Source of the DNA: CAYMST01 sp964393115
GTDB lineage: Bacteria; Bacteroidota; Bacteroidia; Cytophagales; Cyclobacteriaceae
Direction of reading: 5' to 3'
Assembly: GCA_964393115.1 (NCBI GenBank)
Contig: CAYMST010000007.1
Coordinates: forward strand, 1-44,242
DNA length: 44,242 nucleotides
Shown: positions 16,812 to 25,799 of the stretch, piece by piece
Numbering within the stretch: position 1 is the stretch's first letter
How the letters are laid out: the number at the start of each line of letters is the position of its first letter
The notes under the pieces: model-generated
What the model was told of the DNA's origin: nothing
Database searches by the model: none
What the model saw: the letters and a program-made list of their open reading frames with translations, nothing else
Program-made: the position numbers and the translations under genes

Positions 16812-17690
16812 ATGAAGGAAATCCTCAAAAAGCTAAGAAAGTACGAAATACGAATTCGAAAAGCCATCAATAATCAGATGCAAGGCGACTTCCATTCTAT
16901 CTTCAAAGGATCAGGATTGGAATTTGACGACGTGCGTGCTTATCAGTACGGGGATGATGTTCGAACCATTGACTGGAACGTATCGGCTAAAGGACATGGT
17001 ACTTTCGTGAAAACATTTAAAGAAGAAAAGGAACAAACTGTTTTCTTCATGCTCGATGTGAGTGCTTCGCAAAAGATAGGAAAACCTGGAAAACAGAAAA
17101 TAGATATTGGTAAAGAGATCTGCGCCCTGCTATGCATGTCGGCAATCAAAGAAAACAGTCAAGCAGGACTGTTATGCTACTCAGACCAAAAGGAGAAGTA
17201 TGTTAAACCAGGCAAAGGTCAAAAACATGCTCATCTTTTAGCTAACCAAATTTTTAAATTAATCCCAAGTTCATCGAAAACAAACCTTAAGGAGGCCTTT
17301 AAAACCTCTTTGAAAATGCTCAAGCGCCGAAGTATTGTAATCCTCATCTCTGACTTTATTGATGAAGGATATGAGGATATGCTGAAGCAATTAGCTTTCA
17401 AACACGATCTTGTCATTATTCACCTTGGCGACCAACAAGAAACGAACTTACCTAAAATGGGTATCATACCATTGATTGATCGTGAAACGAACAGAACCAT
17501 TTGGGTCAACTCATCGTCATCACAGTTTCGGGAAAAATTAGATCGTACCTTTGGGATAAATCAAGAAGCCTTGCAAACCCTATGTCAAAGAAATCAAATT
17601 GATTATTTGTACATCAATACAGCGGAAGACTATGTTCCAAAACTTATTAAGCTATTTAAAGTCAGAAATAAGTCGAAGAAAAGTGCATAA
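16812..17690 (+). CDS. DUF58 domain protein
   Basis: About 292 residues from the ATG at 16812; the frame extends upstream to 16734, but the family starts near KEILKKLRKYEIRI. The DUF58 signature (GSGLEFDDVRAYQYGDDVR, then IDWNVSAK) is complete, and the VWA-like core has FMLDVSASQKIG and LISDFIDEGYED. Such proteins normally sit with a MoxR AAA+ ATPase and the Bat proteins. No moxR precedes it here. A short hairpin (CCACCT 16721-16726 / AGGTGG 16732-16737) lies upstream. Confidence 0.92.
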   Translation: MKEILKKLRKYEIRIRKAINNQMQGDFHSIFKGSGLEFDDVRAYQYGDDVRTIDWNVSAKGHGTFVKTFKEEKEQTVFFMLDVSASQKIGKPGKQKIDIGKEICALLCMSAIKENSQAGLLCYSDQKEKYVKPGKGQKHAHLLANQIFKLIPSSSKTNLKEAFKTSLKMLKRRSIVILISDFIDEGYEDMLKQLAFKHDLVIIHLGDQQETNLPKMGIIPLIDRETNRTIWVNSSSSQFREKLDRTFGINQEALQTLCQRNQIDYLYINTAEDYVPKLIKLFKVRNKSKKSA

Positions 17691-18606
17691 ATCTCTTGTA
17701 TTCATAGTAGCACTTCTAAGTGGGACTTATTCAATCCCAACAGCTGCTAACATTTCGAAAGAAAACTCTAAGGTCGGTAATCTTGCTCCAAGAGGTTATT
17801 TTGTTGAAGACTATATTGGCATCGGTAAGCCAGTACAATATTCCTTGTCCATTCAGTATCCAAACGAATTTGACGTACTCTTTCCAGACTCTACATATAA
17901 CTTCGGCGATTTTGAATTTCTTTCAAAGACATATTTTAAAACGAAAGTCCTTGAAAATGAGCTCAAAGATAGTGTAGTATACACATTACTTTCCTTTGAG
18001 ATAGACTCCATTCAACAGTTAAGCATTCCAGTCTTTTTGATGAAACGAGGTGATAGCACTAGTTTGAGCCCTGAAAAAGACCAAGTACTTTTTGAAACTA
18101 GCATTCCTGAGCTGGACCAAAACACTAGCGTTAAGTCAGATGTAAGTTGGTTTCAAGTGTTGAAGGCTACCAATTACTTGTATATTGGTATTGGATTCAT
18201 TGTTTTATTAGCCGCAGGAATAGGCCTATATCTTGGATTTGGAAAAAAAATCAAGGATTACTTCGTAGTTAAGAGGCTTAGAAAAGAATATTTAAAGTTC
18301 TCAGATGAGTTTAGCCAACTTATGGGTCAAGTAATGAAAGATGGCGATGCCAAAGCAACAGAACAAGCACTCCTCAAATGGAAAGGGTACCTCGGCAAGC
18401 TAGAAAACAAACCATATCTTTCGCTTACTACTAAAGAACTTGTTCAAAATGGAATTGCAGAGAGCATGCAAGCCCCGTTGAAAGCGATAGACCGATGTAT
18501 TTACGGAAAAGTTGAAGAGCAAACGTTGAGGAAAAGCATGGAAGAGCTGGAAGACTATTCCCTCTCTTGCTATAAAGCCAAATTAGAAGAAGTGAAACAA
18601 GCATGA
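17683..18606 (+). CDS. Membrane protein of the Bat cluster (BatD-like, hypothetical)
   Basis: From a GTG at 17683 that overlaps the DUF58 stop by 8 bases (GTGCATAA), this gives about 307 residues with a signal peptide ending near SIPTAA. An upstream ATG at 17632 is possible. A periplasmic beta-rich region of about 130 residues is followed by one membrane helix (YLYIGIGFIVLLAAGIGLYL) and a helical cytoplasmic tail. This matches the accessory protein usually found between DUF58 and BatA in Bacteroidota. It overlaps batA by 4 bases. The function is unproven. Confidence 0.75.
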   Translation: MHKSLVFIVALLSGTYSIPTAANISKENSKVGNLAPRGYFVEDYIGIGKPVQYSLSIQYPNEFDVLFPDSTYNFGDFEFLSKTYFKTKVLENELKDSVVYTLLSFEIDSIQQLSIPVFLMKRGDSTSLSPEKDQVLFETSIPELDQNTSVKSDVSWFQVLKATNYLYIGIGFIVLLAAGIGLYLGFGKKIKDYFVVKRLRKEYLKFSDEFSQLMGQVMKDGDAKATEQALLKWKGYLGKLENKPYLSLTTKELVQNGIAESMQAPLKAIDRCIYGKVEEQTLRKSMEELEDYSLSCYKAKLEEVKQA

Positions 18607-19652
18607 TTATTGGATCAATATTTGAAAATTGGAATTCATTAAGCTGGTTTAGCTCATCCACTTTAAGTTCTTATGAGTGGCAATACGGCTGGGCACTTTG
18701 GCTTATCGCACTTATTCCGGTCTTATTTATCATAAAATGGCTCATTTACATCCGCTCAAAGCAAAAGCTTCCCATAGCACTTATGGAGGCAGACTTGAAA
18801 AATGACCCCATGAGCTATTTAAGAGTAATACCTCCAATATTACTTTCTCTTAGCCTTACCCTATTGTTAATAGGACTGGCAAGACCCCAGAAGACAAATG
18901 AAAAAGTTGACCGATGGACTGAAGGTATTGATATTATGTTAGTTGTTGACATTTCTGGATCCATGCAATGTATGGACTTTAAACCAAACCGACTTGAGAG
19001 TGCAAAGTCCGTAGCCCGAAACTTTATATCTGGAAGGTTTCAGGATCGTATTGGAGTGGTCATATTTGCTGGCGATGCCTATTCAAAAGCCCCGTTAACT
19101 ACCGACTACCAACTACTTAATACGTATATTGATAATATCGATTTCAATCAGATCCAAAATGATGGAACGGCTATAGGTAGTGCCATTGCGGTCGCCACCA
19201 ATAGAATGAGGGAATCTGAAACCAAGTCCAAAGTGCTTATTCTTCTTAGCGATGGTGATAGTAACGCAGGCAACATCGATCCTATCACCGCTGCAAATCT
19301 TGCCGATGCGTACAACATTAAAATCTATTCAATTGCCGTAGGTAAGAAAGGAAAAGTACCGTGTAGCAGGGATGTGTTTGGTCGCATGCAGTACGCCGAT
19401 AATCAATTTGACGAGACAAACCTTCGAGAAATTGCTCGCATAGGTCATGGAAAGTTTTACAGGGCAACCAGTAATCAAGCACTAGAGAATGTATTCAGCG
19501 AAATCGATACATTAGAAAAGGCGGAAATAAAAGAGACACGTTTTAAAGACACCACTGACTTCTACTTCGTGTACGTACTGTGGGGTATTTTCTTTCTTCT
19601 AGCCTGGATGCTTACCAAATCTACGGCCGTTAAAAATATAATGGTAGACTAA
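18603..19652 (+). CDS. batA: BatA-type VWA-domain membrane protein
   Basis: A 349-residue protein with an N-terminal BatA region containing two membrane helices (WALWLIALIPVLFIIKWLIY; IPPILLSLSLTLLLIGLARP), a VWA domain with an intact MIDAS motif (VVDISGSM, then TDYQ and LLSDGDSNAG), and a C-terminal membrane helix ending in SSTAV-like residues. Bat proteins were first linked to aerotolerance in Bacteroides and probably assemble with DUF58 and MoxR as a chaperone or stress complex. Here the row ends after batA, with no batB, batC or batE. Confidence 0.9.
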   Translation: MIIGSIFENWNSLSWFSSSTLSSYEWQYGWALWLIALIPVLFIIKWLIYIRSKQKLPIALMEADLKNDPMSYLRVIPPILLSLSLTLLLIGLARPQKTNEKVDRWTEGIDIMLVVDISGSMQCMDFKPNRLESAKSVARNFISGRFQDRIGVVIFAGDAYSKAPLTTDYQLLNTYIDNIDFNQIQNDGTAIGSAIAVATNRMRESETKSKVLILLSDGDSNAGNIDPITAANLADAYNIKIYSIAVGKKGKVPCSRDVFGRMQYADNQFDETNLREIARIGHGKFYRATSNQALENVFSEIDTLEKAEIKETRFKDTTDFYFVYVLWGIFFLLAWMLTKSTAVKNIMVD

Positions 19653-19653
19653 T

Positions 19654-20283
19654 CTAGTTATAACTGTTTTCGAAGATGTAAAGAAACAAGCGCAAGCCAA
19701 AGCCAATAAACACTAGTCCTAGAACAAGATTGATTCTTCGAATGAGTTTATCGGTCAACAAGTTTCTTAACTTATCGGCGAAATAGGCCTTCGTCACATC
19801 AACAACTAACATAGTAGATAACATTCCAGAAAAGAAATAAATCCTTTCAGAAGCATCATACCCAAATTTCACAGAAGCTAGTCCAACAATACTTAACCAA
19901 ATCAAAACCACAAATGGGTTAAATCCATTAATAATCAACCCCTTGGCGACTAGTAATATTGGCGACATGTCTTTTTTAGCGTTAGCACCTGCTGCTTGTA
20001 CCTTAATTTGTTTCTTAAAAACGGATACAACGCCGTAAATCATCAGTACCGTCCCACCTCCTAATGCCAAGCCCCACTTCACCTGAGGTTCTTCTATAAT
20101 TGAAGACATCCCCCAAATCACTAATGAAAAGTAGATCAAATCCGAGATAAAAATCCCTCCTACAAGACTTAGTGTTCGAGAAAATCCCCGTTCAATGCTA
20201 GAATGTAAAATCGCAAAAAATGCAGGACCTAATGAAAACATGAATACAAGCCCAATACTCATGCCATGAAGAAATATTAACAT
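19654..20283 (-). CDS. LysE-family exporter
   Basis: A 209-residue membrane protein with five to six helices and the LysE/RhtB N-terminus (FLHGMSIGLVFMFSLGPAFFAIL, with the conserved GP). Members export amino acids or related small molecules; the substrate is not readable. It converges with batA with one base between the stop codons and lies 10 bases after the GH3 gene on the same strand, so it is probably co-transcribed with GH3. Confidence 0.85.
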   Translation of the reverse strand: MLIFLHGMSIGLVFMFSLGPAFFAILHSSIERGFSRTLSLVGGIFISDLIYFSLVIWGMSSIIEEPQVKWGLALGGGTVLMIYGVVSVFKKQIKVQAAGANAKKDMSPILLVAKGLIINGFNPFVVLIWLSIVGLASVKFGYDASERIYFFSGMLSTMLVVDVTKAYFADKLRNLLTDKLIRRINLVLGLVFIGFGLRLFLYIFENSYN

Positions 20284-20293
20284 TATCTCAGAT

Positions 20294-21835
20294 CTAGTTT
20301 GAAGACAAGTATTCTTGCCAACTTTTCAGTTTATCTTTTTTCAACACTCTGGGGAACTTGTTTTGTCCCCCTTCCTTACCACTGGCTTTCAAATAACTGT
20401 AAAAAACCTGATTTGGTAAAACCTCAATAAAAATATCTTTTAACGCATGCTTTCGTTCGGTCAGATAATCATCATTGATTTGACATAAATTTTTATCCAG
20501 TATAGTTTTCAATACTTGCGCATCCACCACGTCGTCAGTACCAATATACCAACGATGAGCGAATAACGATTCCATTTCCTCACCCGCAACGGCAAACTCA
20601 CGAATTCTAACATTTAACTCATTCGCAGTCAGTTCAATCGCCTTATTTATATTATCCACCGAAAGGTGTTCTCCACATAAGCTTAAGAAATGCTTCGTTC
20701 GTCCGGTAATAATTATTTCCGATTCATCGGTGGAAACAAACTTAATGGTGTCACCAATAAGATATCGCCAAGTACCAGCATTGGTTGACACTAACAATGC
20801 ATATTCGGTGTCTTCCTTTACTTGATCAATTTTCAGTGTTTCGGGGTTTTCCCTGAGCTGACCATCAGCATCAAAATTAGAGTGATTAAAAGGAATAAAC
20901 TCATAAAAGATACCGTTGTTCAGCAACAACTTCATGGATCGACGATCGGGGTATGCTTGAAATGCCACGAAACCTTCAGATGCCAAGTAGGTTTCCATGT
21001 AGATCAGCGGTTTGGCGAGTAAGTTCTCAAAGCCCTTTTTATAGGGTTCGAAAGAAACTCCTCCATGAACAAAAACCGTGAGATTAGGCCAAATATCATG
21101 TATGGTATTCACTTGATAGTAGTCAATGATTTTCTCCATCAACAACTGTAACCACGCAGGAACGCCCACGATGATACCTATATCCCAATCCTTGGCTTTA
21201 CGAGTTATCTCATCTAACTTTTCACCCCAATCTTCTGTTCTGGCAATTTTTTTTCCTGGCTTGTAAAACAAGGACAGCCAGGAAGGCACATTGCTGGCCG
21301 TAATACCACTCAGGTCTCCTTCAAAGTAACCGCCATGCTTTTGTAAACTAGTTGTGCCTCCAAGCATCATAATACCTTTAGTGTAGAGCTTGGTTGGTAA
21401 ATTGTACCTTGGTAATGTCAAAATTTGCCTCAAAGCTGTTTTTTTCATGGACTTGAGGATATCTTTCGACACAGGGATGTGTTTAGAGGAGGATCCCGAG
21501 GTACCAGAACTTAGTGCAAAATATTTAATCTTACCTGGCCAGCAGATGTTTTTTTCTTCTTCTAATGTTCTGTACCACCATTTATCATGCAACTTGTCGT
21601 AGTCAAACACAGGTACAGCATTTTTATATTGATCGTAAAAGTCGTCGTTGTTGCTTGATTTGAACTTCTTTAAGACTCCCTCGAAATCATAGTATCTACC
21701 AAACTCAGTAGTACTCGCACTAATCAGCAACTTTTTCAACTCTAGTTTTTGTAGATCTATTGGAGAAGAGATTTCCTGCTCTATGCTTTCCCTAAGCCTG
21801 ATGCCTTTTTTTAATAGTGAGCCTAATAACGCCAT
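20294..21835 (-). CDS. GH3 auxin-responsive-family acyl-adenylating enzyme
   Basis: A 513-residue protein of the GH3 family, the ANL-type adenylate-forming fold best known from plant hormone amidation. The ATP loop is FALSSGTSGSSSKHIPVS, followed by YMETYLASEG and ITGRTKHFLSLCGEHLS in the hinge and C-terminal region. GH3 homologues are common in Bacteroidota, where the acyl substrate is unknown. The length is normal. It is divergent from yggS across a 199-base region. Confidence 0.88.
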   Translation of the reverse strand: MALLGSLLKKGIRLRESIEQEISSPIDLQKLELKKLLISASTTEFGRYYDFEGVLKKFKSSNNDDFYDQYKNAVPVFDYDKLHDKWWYRTLEEEKNICWPGKIKYFALSSGTSGSSSKHIPVSKDILKSMKKTALRQILTLPRYNLPTKLYTKGIMMLGGTTSLQKHGGYFEGDLSGITASNVPSWLSLFYKPGKKIARTEDWGEKLDEITRKAKDWDIGIIVGVPAWLQLLMEKIIDYYQVNTIHDIWPNLTVFVHGGVSFEPYKKGFENLLAKPLIYMETYLASEGFVAFQAYPDRRSMKLLLNNGIFYEFIPFNHSNFDADGQLRENPETLKIDQVKEDTEYALLVSTNAGTWRYLIGDTIKFVSTDESEIIITGRTKHFLSLCGEHLSVDNINKAIELTANELNVRIREFAVAGEEMESLFAHRWYIGTDDVVDAQVLKTILDKNLCQINDDYLTERKHALKDIFIEVLPNQVFYSYLKASGKEGGQNKFPRVLKKDKLKSWQEYLSSN

Positions 21836-21999
21836 ACCATTTCCACTTCGCAGAGCAAATTAAACAATTTTGTCCGTCTACTAAGAAGTAGATGTGTTTA
21901 TGCTATTATTTAAGAACCCCCTTATGAGTTAAGAAAATGTTACCAAAAACCGTTTTCACCGGTATAATTTTTATTTCCCGTTGATTAACCCCATGATTA

Positions 22000-22030
22000 T
22001 TTAAGGTATATAATTCACATTGTAGCTTTG
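22000..22030 (+). promoter_or_regulatory. Promoter of yggS, probably leaderless
   Basis: TTTA (22000-22003), a 19-base spacer, then TAGCTTTG (22023-22030) fits the Bacteroidota -33/-7 pattern (TTTG-N19-TAnnTTTG) with one mismatch. The ATG at 22035 begins only 4 bases after the -7 box, so the transcript should start at or within a few bases of the start codon. Confidence 0.6.
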
Positions 22031-22034
22031 CCCT

Positions 22035-22709
22035 ATGGGAATTGCCGAAAACATCGCAAAATATAATCATGAATTATCCCCCTACGACGCTAAACTAGTT
22101 GCTGTGAGCAAAACCAAGCCTGTGGAGATGATTGAGGAAGCATATCATGCTGGACAAAGGGACTTTGGTGAAAACAAGGTACAAGAGTTAGTACAAAAAC
22201 ACGAACAGCTTCCAAAAGACATCCGGTGGCACATGATCGGACACTTGCAGAGAAATAAGGTAAAGTATATCGCTCCTTTTATTTCACTTATTCACTCAGT
22301 AGATTCAAAGAAACTTTTGATTGAGATTAATAAAGAAGCACAAAAAAACAACAGAGTGATTAATTGCTTATTACAGATATTCATCGCTCAAGAAGCCACA
22401 AAGTTTGGTCTTAGTGAAGCAGAGTGCTTTGACCTCTTAACTTATGTAAAAGAAGCTTCTCTACAGCATATTCGTATTGTTGGGTTAATGGGCATGGCAT
22501 CCAATACAAGTGATGACTCACAGGTCAAAGAGGAGTTTTCTCAATTGCGCCAACTTATGCATTCACTTAAAACCTACAATCATGATTTTATTGAATTTAC
22601 GGAATTATCCATGGGTATGAGCGGAGACTACATGATCGCCGCAAAAGAAGGAAGTACCATGGTAAGAATAGGAAGCTCGGTATTCGGACACAGAAATTAT
22701 AGTATATAA
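22035..22709 (+). CDS. YggS-family PLP-binding protein
   Basis: A 224-residue type III-fold PLP protein involved in vitamin B6 and amino-acid homeostasis (PLPBP/PipY/YggS). The PLP lysine is in VAVSKTKP (about residue 30). Other hallmarks are FGENKVQELVQK, WHMIGHLQRNKVK, MGMAS, LSMGMSGDY and IGSSVFG. One unusual detail is LLQIFIAQEATKFG, where the family has VNI/VHIA-type residues and usually EETKFG. Confidence 0.92.
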   Translation: MGIAENIAKYNHELSPYDAKLVAVSKTKPVEMIEEAYHAGQRDFGENKVQELVQKHEQLPKDIRWHMIGHLQRNKVKYIAPFISLIHSVDSKKLLIEINKEAQKNNRVINCLLQIFIAQEATKFGLSEAECFDLLTYVKEASLQHIRIVGLMGMASNTSDDSQVKEEFSQLRQLMHSLKTYNHDFIEFTELSMGMSGDYMIAAKEGSTMVRIGSSVFGHRNYSI

Positions 22710-22716
22710 AATAAGC

Positions 22717-22755
22717 ATACACTTAGCACCTTAGAATATCAACCGAGAAGTGTAT
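22717..22755 (+). repeat. Inverted repeat between yggS and the DUF423 gene
   Basis: ATACACTT (22717-22724) and AAGTGTAT (22748-22755) are perfect complements separated by 23 bases. They could be a weak terminator stem for yggS or an operator for the next gene. No T-run follows. Confidence 0.3.
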
Positions 22756-22783
22756 CAGTTATAAAAATAAGAGTTACCAAAAC

Positions 22784-23155
22784 ATGAAAGATCAATTGTT
22801 TAGTATAAGATTGGCTGCTATTTTGGGTTTTCTAGTAGTAGCTATCGGAGCATTCGGGGCACATAGTCTTCAAGGAGTATTACTAACAAATGGAACGCAA
22901 TCGAGATTCGATACGGCAATTGAATACCATGCATTTCATACATTAGCCATTCTCGCCATATCTCTTTGCAATACTTTATTCAAAAGAGCCATCGTATTAT
23001 TCACTATTGGAATCCTCTTGTTTAGTGGTTCGTTGTATGTAGGTTGTTTTCACCTAGCCAAATTCTGGAATTATATTACTCCAGTTGGTGGTTTGTTTTT
23101 CTTGATGGGATGGATAAGCCTGTTTTGGAGTGCCTCAAAAGCATCAAGAAAGTAA
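22784..23155 (+). CDS. DUF423 family membrane protein
   Basis: A 123-residue, four-helix membrane protein of the DUF423 (YgdD-like) family. The conserved pattern is LAAILGFLVVAIGAFGAHSL, then FDTAIEYHAFHTLAIL, then LFSGSLY and a C-terminal ITPVGGLFFLMGW. The function is unknown in all species. The stop codon sits in the loop of the terminator hairpin that follows. Confidence 0.9.
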   Translation: MKDQLFSIRLAAILGFLVVAIGAFGAHSLQGVLLTNGTQSRFDTAIEYHAFHTLAILAISLCNTLFKRAIVLFTIGILLFSGSLYVGCFHLAKFWNYITPVGGLFFLMGWISLFWSASKASRK

Positions 23156-23175
23156 CCCTAAAATCTTGATGCTTT
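23138..23175. terminator. Bidirectional terminator hairpin between DUF423 and DUF1573 genes
   Basis: AAAGCATCAAGA (23138-23149) pairs perfectly with TCTTGATGCTTT (23164-23175), a 12-bp stem with a 14-base loop. It lies between convergent genes, and the flanking A and T runs serve both strands. Confidence 0.65.
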
Positions 23176-23189
23176 GGTGAACTAAAATA

Positions 23190-23603
23190 TCACTCACCTT
23201 CCTTGGGTAAAACCGAAGTAACAATCTTCACGTAAGCTGGTGAATTTGTGGCATTAGAGATTATCGTAACCGTTTTGTTTACTCTACCGGCTTTTCCCGA
23301 ACTATTAAACGTCACCGTAATCGAACCTTCTTGACCTGGCATAACAGGCTCTTTAGTCCAACTTGGAGCCGTACAACCACAGGTGGTTTTCACATCTGAA
23401 AGTATTAGCGGCTCTGTGCCTGAGTTCTTAAAGTTAAACACATGACTGACTACCTCCCCCTCTGTTATATCACCAAAATCATGCGTATCCTCTACAAAAA
23501 CAACCAATGCACCTTCAGTCCCAAATTCAATATCCTGACTATAAACCAATTGAACTCCTCCTCCAAGTAGCAGAGCTAAAAATAAAATAACTGTTCTTGA
23601 CAT
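23190..23603 (-). CDS. Exported DUF1573 protein
   Basis: A 137-residue secreted protein with a signal peptide ending VQLVYSQ and a DUF1573 domain: HDFGDITEGEVVSHVFNFKN, then SDVKTTCGCTAPSW, then GKAGRVNKTVTI. The Ig-like fold with the CGC motif is widespread in Bacteroidota envelopes and of unknown role. Members often have a C-terminal extension; this one is the minimal form. Confidence 0.9.
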   Translation of the reverse strand: MSRTVILFLALLLGGGVQLVYSQDIEFGTEGALVVFVEDTHDFGDITEGEVVSHVFNFKNSGTEPLILSDVKTTCGCTAPSWTKEPVMPGQEGSITVTFNSSGKAGRVNKTVTIISNATNSPAYVKIVTSVLPKEGE

Positions 23604-23678
23604 AATATTTGATCTTTCTTTTAGTACGACAAATTCTGTGCCGAATTATATTTGAACTTGAGAACTAATAACGACACA

Positions 23679-24167
23679 ATGACTTATCAAGTTCCACAAA
23701 AGTATTCCGGCAAAGTACGGGCAAGAACCTGCGGTATACTAATCGATGAGAATGAAATTTTGTTAATTAAACATAAAAACTTGGGAAAAACTGGAATCTT
23801 ATGGATTCCGCCGGGTGGAGGAATAGAGTTTGGCGAGAGTATCGCACAAAATATAGAACGAGAATTTATAGAAGAAACGGGACTGGAAGTAAAATTCAAA
23901 AAACATTTATTTGTTCACGAATTCATTTCAACCCAGCTTCATGCATTAGAGTTTTTCGTCGAAGTAGAGCGCGTTGGCGGGAAGTTAAAATTAGGAACTG
24001 ATCCCGAATACTCCCTTGAAGATCAAATCATTGAAAGTGTTGAATTCTTCTCTGAGCAAAGAATTTCTAACACTTCTAAAACTGTTTTACACAATGTATT
24101 TTCTCACTTCTCTTCGCCAACAGAAATCTTAAATAATAGACAACATATTCAATTTAATACCGATTGA
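23679..24167 (+). CDS. Nudix hydrolase
   Basis: About 162 residues from the ATG at 23679; a TTG further upstream is less likely. The Nudix box is complete (GGGIEFGESIAQNIEREF, then IEETGLEV), giving metal-dependent hydrolysis of a nucleoside diphosphate linked to another group. The substrate is not predictable. A -7-like TATATTTG lies at 23647-23654. It is divergent from the DUF1573 gene. Confidence 0.9.
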   Translation: MTYQVPQKYSGKVRARTCGILIDENEILLIKHKNLGKTGILWIPPGGGIEFGESIAQNIEREFIEETGLEVKFKKHLFVHEFISTQLHALEFFVEVERVGGKLKLGTDPEYSLEDQIIESVEFFSEQRISNTSKTVLHNVFSHFSSPTEILNNRQHIQFNTD

Positions 24168-24227
24168 ATTACGTCACAATTATTGAATACTTATGAAAAT
24201 AATTATTATTGCACAAAATACCCAATA

Positions 24228-24818
24228 ATGAGCACTACAAGAATTCTGACAATAGTTTTTGCACTTATCTCCATTGGATTGGGATATGGCCTATATGACA
24301 GTATTTTCTCAAGAATCGCACTTGAAGAAAGGATCCAATCAGTTGAATCACGGATCATTAGTAAACTGGAAATGATAAGAGAGGCTCAAGTGGCCTATCA
24401 GTCTGTAAATGGTCAATATACCAGCGACTGGGATAAGCTCCTAAATTTCGTTGATAGCGGTTACTTATACCTAGTTTCGAAAAGGGAAATAGTGGTTCCT
24501 TTAGATTATGGTGCGGATAGTGTTTGGATAGAAATTGATACTTTAGGTAGTGTTTCTGTTCGCGATTCAATATTTAATAATGCAAACTATCCAAATTTTG
24601 ACTTGGAGTCATTACCTTACATACCAGAGGGTGCAGGCAAAAAGTTCGAAATGTGGGCTGACAAAATTGATAAGGCTGGAGTAAAAGTAGACGTAGTAGA
24701 AGTAAAGAACGTTGTTCCGGTTGATCCACGCAGAAACGAAAAAAATGATCTCACTACTCAGAAACCACTTCGTTTTGGTTCTAGAGAAAATGTAACATTA
24801 TCCGGTAATTGGGAATAG
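24228..24818 (+). CDS. Membrane-anchored protein of unknown function
   Basis: About 196 residues from the ATG at 24228. One N-terminal membrane helix (ILTIVFALISIGLGYGLYD) is followed by a coiled coil (ALEERIQSVESRIISKLEMI), the short segment EAQVAYQSVNGQYTSDWDKL, and a polar C-terminal region. The helix plus AYQSVNGQYTSDWDKL resembles pseudopilin N-terminal regions, but no prepilin peptidase site is evident. It ends 7 bases before the DUF3822 start, so the two are likely co-transcribed. Confidence 0.7.
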   Translation: MSTTRILTIVFALISIGLGYGLYDSIFSRIALEERIQSVESRIISKLEMIREAQVAYQSVNGQYTSDWDKLLNFVDSGYLYLVSKREIVVPLDYGADSVWIEIDTLGSVSVRDSIFNNANYPNFDLESLPYIPEGAGKKFEMWADKIDKAGVKVDVVEVKNVVPVDPRRNEKNDLTTQKPLRFGSRENVTLSGNWE

Positions 24819-24825
24819 TATAAAC

Positions 24826-25722
24826 TTGGTTAGCGTCGAGAACAAACAGCTATATACGCGTAAAATAGTTATCAAGTCAGACGAGCGGTTTGATGTAGAT
24901 GAATTGATGAACTATTGTCTTTGTCTTCAATTTGGGATAAAGGATTTGCAGCTATGCGTTATTGACAAAAGAACTAATACGGCGCTTTACCTCGAGGATT
25001 ATGAACTTAAGGAAATAAGATCCATTCAGTCACGGCTAAATGCTCTCAGAAATATATTTGATGATCACAGTTTTCTTAGAGCGGGTTTCTGGAAAGAAAT
25101 CAGGATCACGATAAAAACACACAAATTTAGTTTAGTGCCATCTTCGCTGTTTTATGAGGAGGTGGCTACTGAATATCTTGCGATGAACGCTGCGGTAAAA
25201 CCGCAAACAGAAGGTGTGTACTTTTATAAACACCATGCTACAAGTGCTTACAATGTCTTTGCTGCAGACAGAAAACTAGCTAGTTGGTGCAAGTCACTTT
25301 ACCCATCAAAGAAGGTAATACTAAGTCATCAGGGCAGTGCTATCATACAAGGAATCTTAAAGTATAAAGATCATACGCACGAAAAAACAATTTTCTGCTT
25401 GTTTGATAAAAATGTTGTTCATGTCACCATAACCTGGCAGTTACAGTTGCTGTATTATAACCAGTTCGCCGCAAAGCAGCCACAAGACTTTTTGAAGTAT
25501 GTTATGTTGGTTTTTAGAGAGTTTAAACTCTCGCAAAAAACGACTAAGACAGTTTTTTGGGGTACTATTGGACATGAGTCCTCTATTTTGAAGATGTTCA
25601 AAAAATATATAAAAAACATCTCTTTTGGTCACCGGCCTAGTTATTTAAAATTCCCTTATCAATTTGATGAGGTATCGGAGCACCAATATTTTGATTGTTT
25701 TAGCACCTATTTTTGTGACTAA
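24826..25722 (+). CDS. DUF3822 family protein
   Basis: A 298-residue protein with the length and character of DUF3822, a Bacteroidota ASKHA-like family (for example EYLAMNAAV, GVYFYKHHATSAYNVFAADRK and a C-terminal GTIGHESSIL). The start is a TTG at 24826, 7 bases after the preceding stop; no better ATG lies nearby. In related genomes DUF3822 sits just before rsmD and coaD; here coaD follows directly and rsmD is absent. Confidence 0.75.
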   Translation: MVSVENKQLYTRKIVIKSDERFDVDELMNYCLCLQFGIKDLQLCVIDKRTNTALYLEDYELKEIRSIQSRLNALRNIFDDHSFLRAGFWKEIRITIKTHKFSLVPSSLFYEEVATEYLAMNAAVKPQTEGVYFYKHHATSAYNVFAADRKLASWCKSLYPSKKVILSHQGSAIIQGILKYKDHTHEKTIFCLFDKNVVHVTITWQLQLLYYNQFAAKQPQDFLKYVMLVFREFKLSQKTTKTVFWGTIGHESSILKMFKKYIKNISFGHRPSYLKFPYQFDEVSEHQYFDCFSTYFCD

Positions 25723-25799
25723 TTCACTTGGTGAGCCCCCCTTTTTTAGCGAAAGTAAATATTCGGACTATTTCCATAAATTAGCTTTACTTTGCTGGT

